64,000 nucleotides of DNA from Coniochaeta sp. PMI_546 (taxonomy: Eukaryota; Ascomycota; Sordariomycetes; Coniochaetales; Coniochaetaceae), in contig MU271149.1 of assembly GCA_021432605.1 (NCBI GenBank), positions 186,001 through 250,000 on the forward strand. Direction: 5' to 3'. This document shows positions 22,434 through 32,747 of the stretch, piece by piece. A model generated the notes under the pieces. It was not told where the DNA came from. It worked only from the letters and a program-made list of their open reading frames with translations, and made no database searches. Within the stretch, counting starts at the first letter, position 1; every line of letters begins with the position of its first letter. Both the position numbers and the translations under genes were made by a program.

Positions 22434-24214
22434 TTACCGAGCCTCAACCAAGCACCGCATCCCCCTCGGGTTCGATATCAAGTATGACTCGAGCTCCATG
22501 TCGTCATCACTCATACCTTCGAGCGTGGTCTGCACGGCATTAGGAAACGTCTTGAAGAACTTGGCCGTCGCCAGACGCAGCTCCATTCGAGCAAGATGCA
22601 TTCCGAGACATGCTGAACCAGCCTAGGTTAGTCTTACAAGTTCGCAACGGCAAGGGGAAAAGCACACAAAGGGGCACCCTTACCGCGAGAACCTCCACCA
22701 AATGCAGAAAATGCATCCTTCATCTCCTTCGTAGGCTTAGCCCAGCGGCTAGGGTCGAAACGTTCGGGGTCGGGATAGATGGCGGGATCTCGCTGCATGC
22801 TGTATGTTTGGCAGCTAACAGTTGCTCCGCCCGGAAACCAGTACCCGGCAAGATCGGCGCCCTCCTTTGGCACGACCCTCGGAAGGGGCCCCGGGGCGAC
22901 CGGGTAGAGACGCAGAGTTTCGTCGATGACCATGTTGAGATACGGGAGATCATAGACATCCTTGTGGGTGAAGTCGTGCGGCAAGTCCTGGAGCTCCTTG
23001 ACCAACGCATCCCTAATCCTCGGCTGCCGAGTAACAGCCCACACCAAGCACGTGAGCGTGACGCTGGTCGTGTCGCTGCCGCCGATGATGTACAAGCCCG
23101 CGTCGTCGCGGATTTCGTCGAACGTCAGCTTCTCCTCGTCGTTGGCGATGAACATCTTTGTGAACAGGCTCGGCTTCACGTTGATCGGATCCGCCTCGAC
23201 CTGGTCTCGGTAGCGCTGGAGCGACTCCACGGCGTGCTTTCGCATATTGGGAGCCACCTTTGCGAAATTGGACACCACGGGGATGTAGAAATACGCGGAG
23301 AGCTTGAAAAGGAACGGGAAATGTGGTCGCAGCGACATACTCCGCGCCACTTGTTCGATGCTCTGGAGGTACTCGTTTTTCTAGATAGGGCCACGTTAGC
23401 ATTCTCTTGCCTGTTCCTCAACTGCGCAAGTACTACTCGTCGTTGTACTAACCTTGCCGGTCTCTAGCATATGAAACGACTCGCCGTAGGATAACTCTCC
23501 GATGATATCCGTTGTCATGAAGATGAACCACTTATAGACGTCCACCACGCCTCTCTTTTCCATCTCCTCGCCCATCCGCTGCACGCAAAGTCGCACCTTG
23601 CTCAAAATAGACGGCTCGAGCGTTTTGAGAGATGTCTCCGTGAGACCGGCTGCGAGAAGGCGGCGGTGTCGACGGTGGTATTCGACGTCGCTGGTGCTGA
23701 ACATGTTCTTGTTCCCCGGAGACACCGATTTTGTATACCAAGGAGACTTGACGTACGCCTCCTTGACGTTGTAAATCTGTTTCCTGGCTGACACAGCCGT
23801 GATGTCGGCATGGTCAGGAGCAATGCGCACAACGGGACCTTCAGCAAAACATGTCAGCGGATGCGAAGCCAACATATCTTAACCCAATTCACGACGAATA
23901 TAAACTTGACCCGGGAGTGTACAGTTCCTCACTAACCGTAGATCTGGTGCAATCGATGCACATAGGGGGCTCTGCGACCTCGCAGCCAATGATAAGTGAG
24001 TACCCAGTCAGTGTATTTCGAGTACCATGGCCCAGGGACGTGCGACAGAGGGCTGTTGAAAGCTCGACTGAAGATGAACTGTTCGCCAGGTCAGCACTTC
24101 AGTACTCTTCTGTATGATGCATAAGAAGCAGCTCGGGGATACACTGACGCTCAAGAAGCACAAGAGCAGCACCCCAAGGCCTAGATACAGGCGTGGAATA
24201 TCTGCGAAAGACAT
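22434..24214 (-). CDS. Cytochrome P450 monooxygenase
   Basis: ER-anchored heme monooxygenase of 489 aa in five exons: 24214-24149, 24078-23937, 23838-23453, 23380-22684 and 22612-22434. Exon 1 encodes a hydrophobic anchor. The second exon gives HVPGPWYSKYTDW (proline-rich hinge) and QIYGPVVRIAP continues across the next intron. Key motifs are the I-helix GGSDTTS, the K-helix ETLR in IDETLRLYP, PERFDPSRW, and the heme loop FGGGSRACLG with its ligand Cys; this loop is created by splicing to the CAG at 22613-22615. The short final exon ends at TAA 22434-22436. It resembles fungal P450s of secondary metabolism or xenobiotic oxidation. The MFS gene on the same strand may be functionally linked. 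Confidence 0.92.
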
Positions 24215-25913
24215 GATTCAGAATTCTTGTTTGAGGTTTGGAAGGTATTCTTCGCAGGGGGACAGATGAATGTCGCTTTCCGTCAGGGGTGAACCTTCAA
24301 GAGAATCTGAGCCAGGGCCGACAGCTTCACTATATAAGAAACAAGGCAAGCTGATGTCTTACCAAGACCTGCCGCCAGACAATCTGTATCTCAGGGGCCC
24401 CATGTTAGTTTTCATTGTCTCCTCTATATGCTGACGGGCTTTCAGGCAAAGCCAAAATGCTGTCTACTACTCCGCACCGTCTACCTCGTTCAAGAACCAT
24501 GCTGACCTACCATCTATGATCAGACTACGATTGGCCTAACATGATCATGTCAGCATGCAGCCTACAACGCATATCTTGGCCACTGTTATCCACCCAGTAC
24601 AGGTCGTTCGGGGAGAAGGAGTCAGCTACCCGCCCGATACCTGGTCAAGCTATGTCGGGGATGAGGTTCTCTGAAGACTCTTGTCTGACCCGGTCTGAAT
24701 CCGTGCTGTCGGGAGTAGCATGTATCAGAGCTGGCACAGGATCGCAGACTCGAATTGGTTTACTGGGTTTGCTCTAGGGCTGACATGCTGTGAGGAATAG
24801 CACAGCAGCAATGTGCTATGCTAACATACCCACATATTATGCTGACACACCCACTAGACTCTAGACTGACTTCGGCACGAGAAACTTTGATTCTGGACGA
24901 CAAGCCGTAACAGTGTGCTCCCTAGTAGGTGACGCATATGTATAGGTGTTGAAAGTTCCCCCTTGACGTGGCTTTGTTCCACCATCAACAACATATTTGT
25001 GCGAACATGGCCATTTGATACGCTTTTCTATACTGCGTGGTTTCTGGATACGTCCTTGGCGCCGAGATTTGAAGTCGCGAGCAAGGTATATTTACGGTAG
25101 CTGAGCTTGGTTCCGGTCAGCTTACACGCCGCAATGGTCCACTTTCCGGCACCAGGTACCCGTCAGATGGCCTCGGCCTGTTCGTTGAAACGGTTGTTTA
25201 ATAATCAGCTTGATCCAGTCGCGCCTTCACGTTCGCATATCACTGGAGGCGTGTGCTGTTCGGGAAAGCGGCTGGCTCTGGCGCTTGAAGCCCACGAGCA
25301 CCATTGTCACGTCGACGGAAACAGTGTTGAGCTATCAACAATGTCCGATCAACATAAAACTCTTAACATGAACCTGCAGGAAACACGTTGCGCTACGAAT
25401 TACCATTGCAACCAAAAACGGGGAGTCAGGCTAAAGACAAGACCCGGTCTCTGCTCACATCGTAGCATTTACCTAACGTGGCGCTGAATGACATATATGA
25501 CGAATCCTGAATCTGTCTTTACAACGACACTCTTCTCCATCGGGTAGTAAAAGTCACGGCTCATATTAAACCCCGGAAAATCCCCCAGATTCCTCCCACA
25601 TCCCGCTGCTGCATGCACTACCGTCGACATCAGGGGAATAAATCTTGGTGCCGGCCACTATAAAATCTACCGGCTAGAAGAGAATCGCGAATTATGCTTC
25701 GCGTCGTCCACGTAATTCCACACATAGCCTAAGGTTTGATGCTGGGGATGAACAGTCTGAGGGTCTAACCGTTGGCGTGAACGTGGACCTTGCAATGACC
25801 GATGGGATTGCATCTCGGGCTCGAGAGAGAAGACTTATAATGACGAGAAGATGGTCCTAAACGAAAACTTCTGATGCAGCAGACTGTTCGCATCATTCGA
25901 TAAATTTGGAAGT
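24215..25913. other. Intergenic between divergent P450 and dioxygenase genes
   Basis: This 1.7 kb contains no recognised gene. Local AT-rich stretches occur. A TATAAAA box lies at 25659-25665, 249 bp ahead of the dioxygenase start. Confidence 0.4.
25659..25665 (+). promoter_or_regulatory. Candidate TATA box of dioxygenase gene
   Basis: TATAAAA lies about 250 bp upstream of the ATG at 25914, implying a leader of roughly 200 nt. It was recognised by sequence only. Confidence 0.3.
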
Positions 25914-27244
25914 ATGTTGAACCTCAAAGCATTGATCACTGCTGCGCTAGCAGGCTCGTCCCTGCTGGGTGTCGCGGTGGCGCATCCAGGCGAGACGCAC
26001 TCTGCCGAGAAGATCAAGAAGAGTATCGCAGCCCGCGATCTCGGCATGCTTCACTCGAAGCGGCTGGTCGAGAAATGTGCCACCTCGCCAAAGCATCAAG
26101 CACTGCGCGCCAAGGCGGCGGCACGGCGGTCCATGACAGCTCAGGTGCTCCGTGAGAAGCGGGACATCGTGCACAGTAAGAGATAATCCGCAAACCTACA
26201 CATCTCAAAAGAAGGCTTCTGACTCAACGCCATCCTGCCCCAGAACGCATGGAAGCCAAGAGAGACCAAGGCCACCTCGACCGCTGGCTCAACACCTGCC
26301 ACGACCAGGGCAGCCGCCACGACTACACCCTCTCGACGCCCGAGTCCATAATCTTCACCTCCAACGCCACCGCCGCCCTGACGCCCGAGACCATCATCGG
26401 CCCCTACTTCGTAGCGGGCGAGTACATCCGGTCGGACGTGACGGAGACCCAGGCCGGCGTGCCGATCCACCTCGACATCCAGTTCATCGACATCGCCACC
26501 TGCGAGGCCGTGCCCAACATGCTCGTGGACATCTGGCACGCCAACGCCACCGGCGTGTACTCGGGAGTCGAGGCCGCCGGCCAGGGCGGGCTGAACAGCA
26601 CCTTCCTCCGCGGCATCCAGGTGACGGACCACGACGGCGTGACGCAGTTCGACAGCATCTTCCCCGGCCACTACACGGGGCGCACCAACCACATCCACGT
26701 CGCCTCGCGGCGCGGGGGCCGGATCCTGCCCAACGGCACCTACACGGGCGGCACGGTCAACCACATCGGGCAGCTCTACTTCGACGAGGAGCTCAGCATC
26801 GCCATCGAGACCTTCGAGCCCTACGCCCGCAACCCCGCGGCCCGCACCACCAACCGCGGCGACTTCCTGACCGCCGACGAGGCGACGGCCGACTACGACC
26901 CGTTCGTGTCCTACGTCAAGCTCAGCGACGACGCCAACGACGGCCTGCTGATGTGGATCACCGTCGGGGTCAACACGACGGCCGACTACGACGACCTGGC
27001 CGTGGCGGCGGCGCACTACTACCAGGGAGGCGGCAAGAGCAACTCTCCTCCGGGGGGGTTCCTCCCGCCGTTCCCGCCGGTCAATGGCACCGCGTGGCCG
27101 TCGGGTGTGCCGTTCCCGACGGGGCTGTTCCCGCCTGGTGGGATGCCGACTGGGTTTCCGGGGTTTCCGACGGGATCGGCTGCGGCGACGCCGACTGCGA
27201 GGCCTTGGGGGCCTTGTATCAAGAGGCGAGAGGAGGAGGAGTAG
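25914..27244 (+). CDS. Secreted intradiol ring-cleavage dioxygenase
   Basis: Non-heme Fe(III) enzyme that opens catecholic rings between the hydroxyls; 420 aa in two exons (25914-26175 and 26244-27244). The signal peptide MLNLKALITAALAGSSLLG is followed by a pro-like His/Lys-rich stretch and then the dioxygenase domain. The four ligand residues are visible: Tyr in GPYFVAGEY, Tyr in FPGHYTGR, and two His in GRTNHIHV. DIWHANATGVYSG is the conserved strand before them. The C-terminal ~65 residues are Gly/Pro/Phe-rich low complexity, common in the secreted fungal subgroup. The extracellular location suggests attack on lignin-derived or plant phenolics. Confidence 0.92.
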
Positions 27245-28707
27245 AGAAGGGGATTGATTGATTTGTCTTGACAGACAGGTGAAAAGATGGGAGTCGAAAA
27301 TGGAGAAAGAGATTTGGAGTTGACTGGATGTGAGAGGCAGTGCGAAGTTTAAGTGTCTATCTTGCAGTGTACCTAGATACTGATGTTAACGCAGATGCCA
27401 TGGATACAACTTCAAGTCTCTTGGCTTCTTGTGACGATTGATGCTGAACGTGCTATGTTGCCAAGATCCGCATCGTGTTCGTCGTCGTTTACCAGTATGG
27501 CTGCAAATGGGCAGATGCAAGCAGCTCTTTTTGGGGACAACGTCGCAGAAAGCATTGCGACCCAGCTTAAAGTAGTCGGGGCTGCACTTGAGGCTCACTT
27601 GCAATGTACCATAGTATAAGATGGTAAGATGATGGTGTGTCGTGGAAAAGCGATGGTGGAATGGAATGGCATGAGAAATGGACGGGCGAATCATCGACAG
27701 CGGCCCGCAACGGCCGCAATTTCCAGAGTCGCGGTCTTCATCTTTGGTGCAGAGTTATTTTTAGCCACGGAGCCAAGCCATAACAGGGGAAGTCGCAACC
27801 AATTCCAGTCGTTGCCAGGCCGTGCCTGCCATGCCAGCTCCCCACAGGATGCCAGCCATTGCCAGCCCCGTGCCAAATCGTTCGGCTAGCATCGCAAACC
27901 TCCCCCCATAATACAACGCTGTTGCATTAGCTGCCCCCAATTTCGCAGCAGGAGGCGCAAGACTATCGAATTTTCCATGGACTTGAGAGAAGCGACCTGG
28001 CGACCCAACCACGGGACACTACGGTACCTTGTTACTCTACTGTACTGGAAGAACCAGGACAATCAAGAACCTGGAACTTCCTGGACTGAGGCTCCTCCAC
28101 CCGGCCACTGTCATCAACCACGGAAATGACAAGAGTACTGTACTACTGTGGTAATGTTGCCGAGCTGAAAACAGGTCGGCACGGCTCCGAGTCGACCATT
28201 TCTGGTGCCCCTGTGATGCCCTGCGATGCCCTGTGATGCCATGCTACATCTGGTTACGCTCTCCTCTGCGACCTGGACTTATCCAAGGTAGGATTAGTGG
28301 CTGGTCATCGTGCTGGCCGTGGCTGCCGGGGAAAAAGAAGAGAAGTGTCGAGGTCCCAAACCCTCTCCAATTACCAATTACCTACCAGCACCTCCAATGT
28401 CCACATTCCAAGCAACCAGGGGTGGAAGGGGGGCAAACCTCCCCTTCTTTTTCGTCCCAATGAAGTCAAGTGGCATCGCGAGGTGTGGCTCTCGGGGCCT
28501 CGCCGGCATCACACCCAGCAGATCTCTCATTTTCCTCAAGGCCATCTAGTTTCTGGGTCATTCAAATTTGGCCCAGAGCCCCGTCCGTCATGTTGTTTGT
28601 GCCTCCCTCTCATCGTCGCCGTCAATAGCAAGCTTGACCTTTGTCGTGAGCCTATCTGTTGTTCTATCTCCTCAACACCAGTGACAAAACCCCATCCCCT
28701 TCTCACG
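27245..28707. other. Intergenic, with short 10-bp repeat
   Basis: No gene is recognised. At about 28211-28240 a 10-bp unit (ctgtgatgcc) occurs three times in tandem with one mismatch, upstream of the protease gene. The last 100 bp are C/T-rich and are probably the protease leader. Confidence 0.4.
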
Positions 28708-29703
28708 ATGAGGCTCCTCTCTCTCGTCTTCGCGTCCGTGGCCGCCGCCGAGCTGACCTTCTCGGCTTCCGCCGTCCAAGAGGGGAAGAAGGTCGACATA
28801 TCCGGCCTGGAATTCGTGCCGATCCCCCCGCGGTCCAGGTCGCACTTCCGCTGGAGCGGCACCAACTCTACCGGCGCTCCTCACGGCGGACACAAGAGCC
28901 ACCGGAGCAGCGAGAAGGACAAGAGGAACGCGATAAGCCTCAGCTCGGACTGGTGCGGCGTGTCGCAGCACGCAACAAACACCGACCCTATCAAGAGCGT
29001 GTACGGCAGCTTCCCGGCTCCCAACCTGAGTGACCGGACGGGCACTTATCCGCAGTACGGCGCTGCATGGATCGGCATTGACGGTGCATCCTGCTCGCAG
29101 GCCCTACTGCAGGCCGGTGTAACGACAATTGTATGCCTGTCAGCCTCCTCTTTTGGAAATTTAGAGCTTTAACTAACACGACTTTGTCAGCTTAATTCCA
29201 ACGGCCAGCAGAGCGCATCAGCCTGGTGGGAATGGGTGCCCAACGCATCCTACTCCATCTCCGGCTTCCCAGTCAAAGCCGGGGAATGGTTGACTGTGAA
29301 CGTCACAGCGACATCTGCAACAAATGGTCTAATGTCAGTTCTCCCCTTCTCATATATCACATCAACAACATTGACACCGAATGTCACTAAACCCCACGAT
29401 AGATCCATAAGTAACCTCAACCGGGCATACACCCTCAACATCGTCCTCAACGGCGGCCCGGCCCTCTGCCGCGCCGACGCCGACTGGATCGTCGAGGACT
29501 TCTTCGACGCCAAGGGCAAGCAGGTGCCCTTTGCCCGCTTCGACGACATCTGGTTCGAGGAGTGCGCCGCCACCACCTCCAAGGGCAGCACCATCGGCCT
29601 CGACGGCGCCGCCATGATCTACCTGGGCACCAGCACCTCGAGCGCCACCTGTGTGGCGCAGCCGTACGACAACTCCAACTTTTACTGCTCGTCGCAGGGT
29701 TAA
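28708..29703 (+). CDS. Secreted glutamic endopeptidase (eqolisin, family G1)
   Basis: Acid protease of the aspergilloglutamic peptidase family, 288 aa in three exons (28708-29130, 29191-29333, 29403-29703). A short signal peptide (MRLLSLVFASVAAAE) and a basic propeptide ending near EKDKRN precede the mature SSDWCGV start. The catalytic pair is visible as Gln in YPQYGAAWIGIDG (family Q-x-x-x-W-x-G-I-D-G) and Glu in DWIVEDF. AWWEWVPNASY is the conserved middle strand. Intron 2 is 69 bp, a multiple of three without a stop, so its retention would add 23 residues; splicing gives NGLISISNLNRAY, which fits the family length better. It is active at acidic pH in family members. Confidence 0.9.
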
Positions 29704-30113
29704 GGCTGCCCTGTAGGTTAGAGAGCAGCTTTGGGATGAACAAAATATTTGGATAAAATCCAAGACTACCGGCTTGGAGGGATCTAGCGGACATATAAAA
29801 TTTTGGCGGTTGTGGTTAGACGGATAAAGTTGGTGTTCTCACCCGTGTCGGAAAACGGCTCACGGCGTGTATTATCTTTTCGATACCCTATTTAAGCAGC
29901 TCGTCCACCAGATGAGCTGTTTGTACAGTTAGAGATGTAGTCATCATAAAGGATGCTTGTATAAGACAACAACTATCATGTAAATTCATGAAGTTCATGA
30001 CATCAGGCCCTTCTCTCGCAATGCAAATCGCCCGCCACCCAGCTAATCAAACTCACAATCGGTGGGTATATCACTCACATCACTCCCAATGCCATATATC
30101 CCATGGCCCTGCC
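29704..30113. other. Convergent 3' flank, no gene
   Basis: This is 3' sequence between the plus-strand protease and the minus-strand peptidase. It is AT-rich, with candidate polyadenylation signals only. Confidence 0.4.
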
Positions 30114-31994
30114 CTACATGTACATCCTCGGCAACTTCATAAACCCCAACTCAGCCCGCAAACTCAGCTCCCAAACCGCCCTCCCCAGCTCATCCATCCC
30201 CTCAACCTCCACATCCCCCTCCCCAAACGGCCCAACATCCACCTCACAAACCCTCCCTTCCTCCGGCATCGTCCCCTCCTGGAAATATCCCCTCACCACC
30301 CGAGCCGTACACCGACTCGGCGCAGCCAGACTCGTATGCCCCCACCCGTCCTGCACCAGCACCACGCTCCCAGGGAAAGCAGCACTGTTATTCCTCGCGC
30401 TCACAAGCGGCGTGACATTATCCGCCCGATTAGCAACAAAAAGGATAGGAAACCCCGTTCCCCCCGGCGCCCCCACGGGCCCCTCCAGCCTCCAACCCGG
30501 CCTCACCCCCCCGCGCCCCGCGCACCCCAGGCGAGTGAGCGCGTACACCGCCCCGGCCGCGCGGCTCAGCCCCTGCAGCCGGGCGGCGTACTCCGTGAAC
30601 CGGGCCGGGTCCCCGGCGACAGGCGGCGCGTCCGAGCAGTAGATGGCCGGAAACGCGTCCGGGGTGTCCTCGTGTCCCGGTCCGGAGACGGGGACGGTGG
30701 GCGGGACGGTGTCGAGGTCGCATAGGGTCGAGGGCGGCGGGGAGCCGGCCAGGATGAGGTCGTAGAAGGGCCGGCCGTTGCGGCGCTCCAGGGCGGCCAG
30801 GACGGTGGCGAAGGTGGAGAAGAGGCGGACTGGTTGGTAGAGGGTTGTGGAGATCAGGCGTTTGAGTTTGGAGTAGGTTATTAGCTCTGGTAGGTCGGGC
30901 CCGTCGGCGGAGGAGGGCACGATGACGGGCGTGATGGATAGGTTGGACAGGAGGTTGTCGAGGCGGGACTCGATCGCGGTCGGAGAGGTGGCCCAGAAGT
31001 CGCACTTGTTCGGTCCGGCTTGGTGGCAGGTGGTGTAGAAGGCGTCCATGACCTTGTCCGTGTCCCGGAGGTGGTTGATCTGCGCGTTGTGGTACCACTC
31101 CTTGTAGTCGACATTGCCGTCGCTGACCAGCCTCTCCACCTTGTCCGGGTACATGGCGGCAAATGTCCCGCCCAGCACGGTGCCGTAGCTGAAGCCCCAG
31201 TATTTGAGCTTCTCCTCGCCCATCTGGTTCATGATCTCCAGCATGTCCCGGGCGTGGTACACCGTGCCGCTGTGGCGCAGGATGCCGGAGCCGTTCAGCC
31301 CCCGCTCGCAGACCTGCGAGAAGGCCTCGGCCCGCGCAAAGGCGTCGTACAGCACGCCCGGGTGCGAGTCGATGACGCCGACCTCCTGCAGCTCCCAGAA
31401 GCGGCGGCTCTGCACCGTGTCCCAGCACTCGATCCGCGGCACGCTGGCGCCGACGCCGCGCGGGTCGAACGAGACGAGGTCGTGGTTGTCGCCCACGACG
31501 GTCTGCAGCAGCCTGCCGTGGTCGCGGAGCGACCAGGTGCCCGACCCCCCCGGTCCGCCCGGGTTGAAGAAGATTGGGCCGCGGTAGTCGCCCAGCGCGC
31601 TGCTGCTGTTGGCGCGGAGGCGCATGATGGCTAGGACGACGCGCTGCTCGTCGCTTGGGTCCAGCCAGTCCATGGGCAGGTCTAGGCGCGCACAGTCGTA
31701 CTGCCCGTCGTAGCAGCTGTGCCATGCCAGCGTGCGGCTTGACGGGATATCCACCCAGTCATTGGCTGGGTTGTGAGGTGTGTCCGGTGCTGATGCCGTC
31801 CATTGATCGATTTTGCTTCCAACATAATCCCATCCATAGCCGGAGAGTGTGATCGAAGCAAGTACGAGAGAACCTAGTAGCACTGTTGCCTTAGTCGCTG
31901 TGCTGCGAATCTTGGACTTCCAGGAGCCGTGGTGCGCGGCTTGATAGATGAACGGATCGCCGAGCCAGGCGTCTCCTTTGTTCCGTGTCTCCAT
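30114..31994 (-). CDS. Membrane-anchored S33/TAP-like peptidase, second copy
   Basis: Intronless 626-residue paralogue of the protein at 13185-14831 with the same plan. The cytosolic N-terminus is followed by a single membrane anchor (ATVLLGSLVLASITLSGYGW) and a lumenal or extracellular alpha/beta-hydrolase domain. Motifs are FFNPGGPGGSG, SFDPRGVGAS, the nucleophile elbow GFSYGT, FVANRADNVTPLVSA near the acid residue, and DGWGHTSL with the catalytic His. The TAP-like C-terminal domain ends in a Gly/Glu-rich tail. The lid region is longer than in the first copy, and codon GC3 is markedly higher. Peptide or ester substrates are possible; the substrate is not assigned. Confidence 0.88.
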   Translation of the reverse strand: METRNKGDAWLGDPFIYQAAHHGSWKSKIRSTATKATVLLGSLVLASITLSGYGWDYVGSKIDQWTASAPDTPHNPANDWVDIPSSRTLAWHSCYDGQYDCARLDLPMDWLDPSDEQRVVLAIMRLRANSSSALGDYRGPIFFNPGGPGGSGTWSLRDHGRLLQTVVGDNHDLVSFDPRGVGASVPRIECWDTVQSRRFWELQEVGVIDSHPGVLYDAFARAEAFSQVCERGLNGSGILRHSGTVYHARDMLEIMNQMGEEKLKYWGFSYGTVLGGTFAAMYPDKVERLVSDGNVDYKEWYHNAQINHLRDTDKVMDAFYTTCHQAGPNKCDFWATSPTAIESRLDNLLSNLSITPVIVPSSADGPDLPELITYSKLKRLISTTLYQPVRLFSTFATVLAALERRNGRPFYDLILAGSPPPSTLCDLDTVPPTVPVSGPGHEDTPDAFPAIYCSDAPPVAGDPARFTEYAARLQGLSRAAGAVYALTRLGCAGRGGVRPGWRLEGPVGAPGGTGFPILFVANRADNVTPLVSARNNSAAFPGSVVLVQDGWGHTSLAAPSRCTARVVRGYFQEGTMPEEGRVCEVDVGPFGEGDVEVEGMDELGRAVWELSLRAELGFMKLPRMYM

Positions 31995-32747
31995 GGCCGC
32001 GACGGGGATATCTCGGCAGCGAGCTGCAAGCCGCCGATGTCGATACTGGTCTGTAAACCGATCTCAACTACCTTATCCGAAGCTGAAGATGAACCTTCGT
32101 TGGAAGTCACTGTCGCTCCGCACAAAGATCCGCGCATCAGATTATCGCCAACATCAGTGCTGCAGCCTGCGAGATATGCATCCCGTCGTCGGCCCTTGGC
32201 ACGATAAACACCGTCGCTTGGCTGGGTTGACCTGGTTGGTGCAGGGAGGGGCGGCAAGGGCGGAGAAGCTGCAGGAGACGGGGAGAGACAATCAGATTAT
32301 CGGAATGGAGCGCAGATAATGCTCCACCTTGATCTGATTATCGCCGATCCAGGACTTACTGTGGTGATATGTGTACTGTTGTACGACCGGACACACGCTG
32401 GTGCTGCTGCCAACCCGCCACGGCAGTCATACTTGGAAACGAAAAAGCATCGTGTTGATTTAAAAACATGTCGCTGGTAGTAAATTCAAGTAGTATGTAC
32501 AGACGGTTCAAACCACTCAATGTCAATCAGTAACACAGCCACGAGCGCCACCGTGTCACGACGCCTTTTTTTCGCCTGAGCGCCGTTATAAACCTGTCAA
32601 GTCATGTCGAGTCTCGAAAAAACACATGTCTGCCTGCCCAACGCCCGCCTACACAGGGGCACATCCCTTTGCCCCAGAGAATCTATGGTCCCGCAACCAA
32701 GGCTCCGACACCTCGACCAGCTCGCCAGCCATGTCCTCCAAGACGTC
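31995..32747. other. Intergenic, no gene recognised
   Basis: This holds the upstream region of the S33 peptidase and the 3' flank of RPD3, both on the minus strand. Plus-strand frames at 32604-33151 are shadows of the RPD3 C-terminal exon. Confidence 0.4.

Noticed and set aside
26152-27261. 369-codon plus frame within the dioxygenase
   Set aside because: It is an Arg/Pro/His-rich shadow; the iron ligands are in the frame ending at 27244.
30430-31725. 431-codon minus frame within the second S33 gene
   Set aside because: It is an Arg/Ala/Pro-rich shadow frame; the catalytic motifs lie in the other frame.
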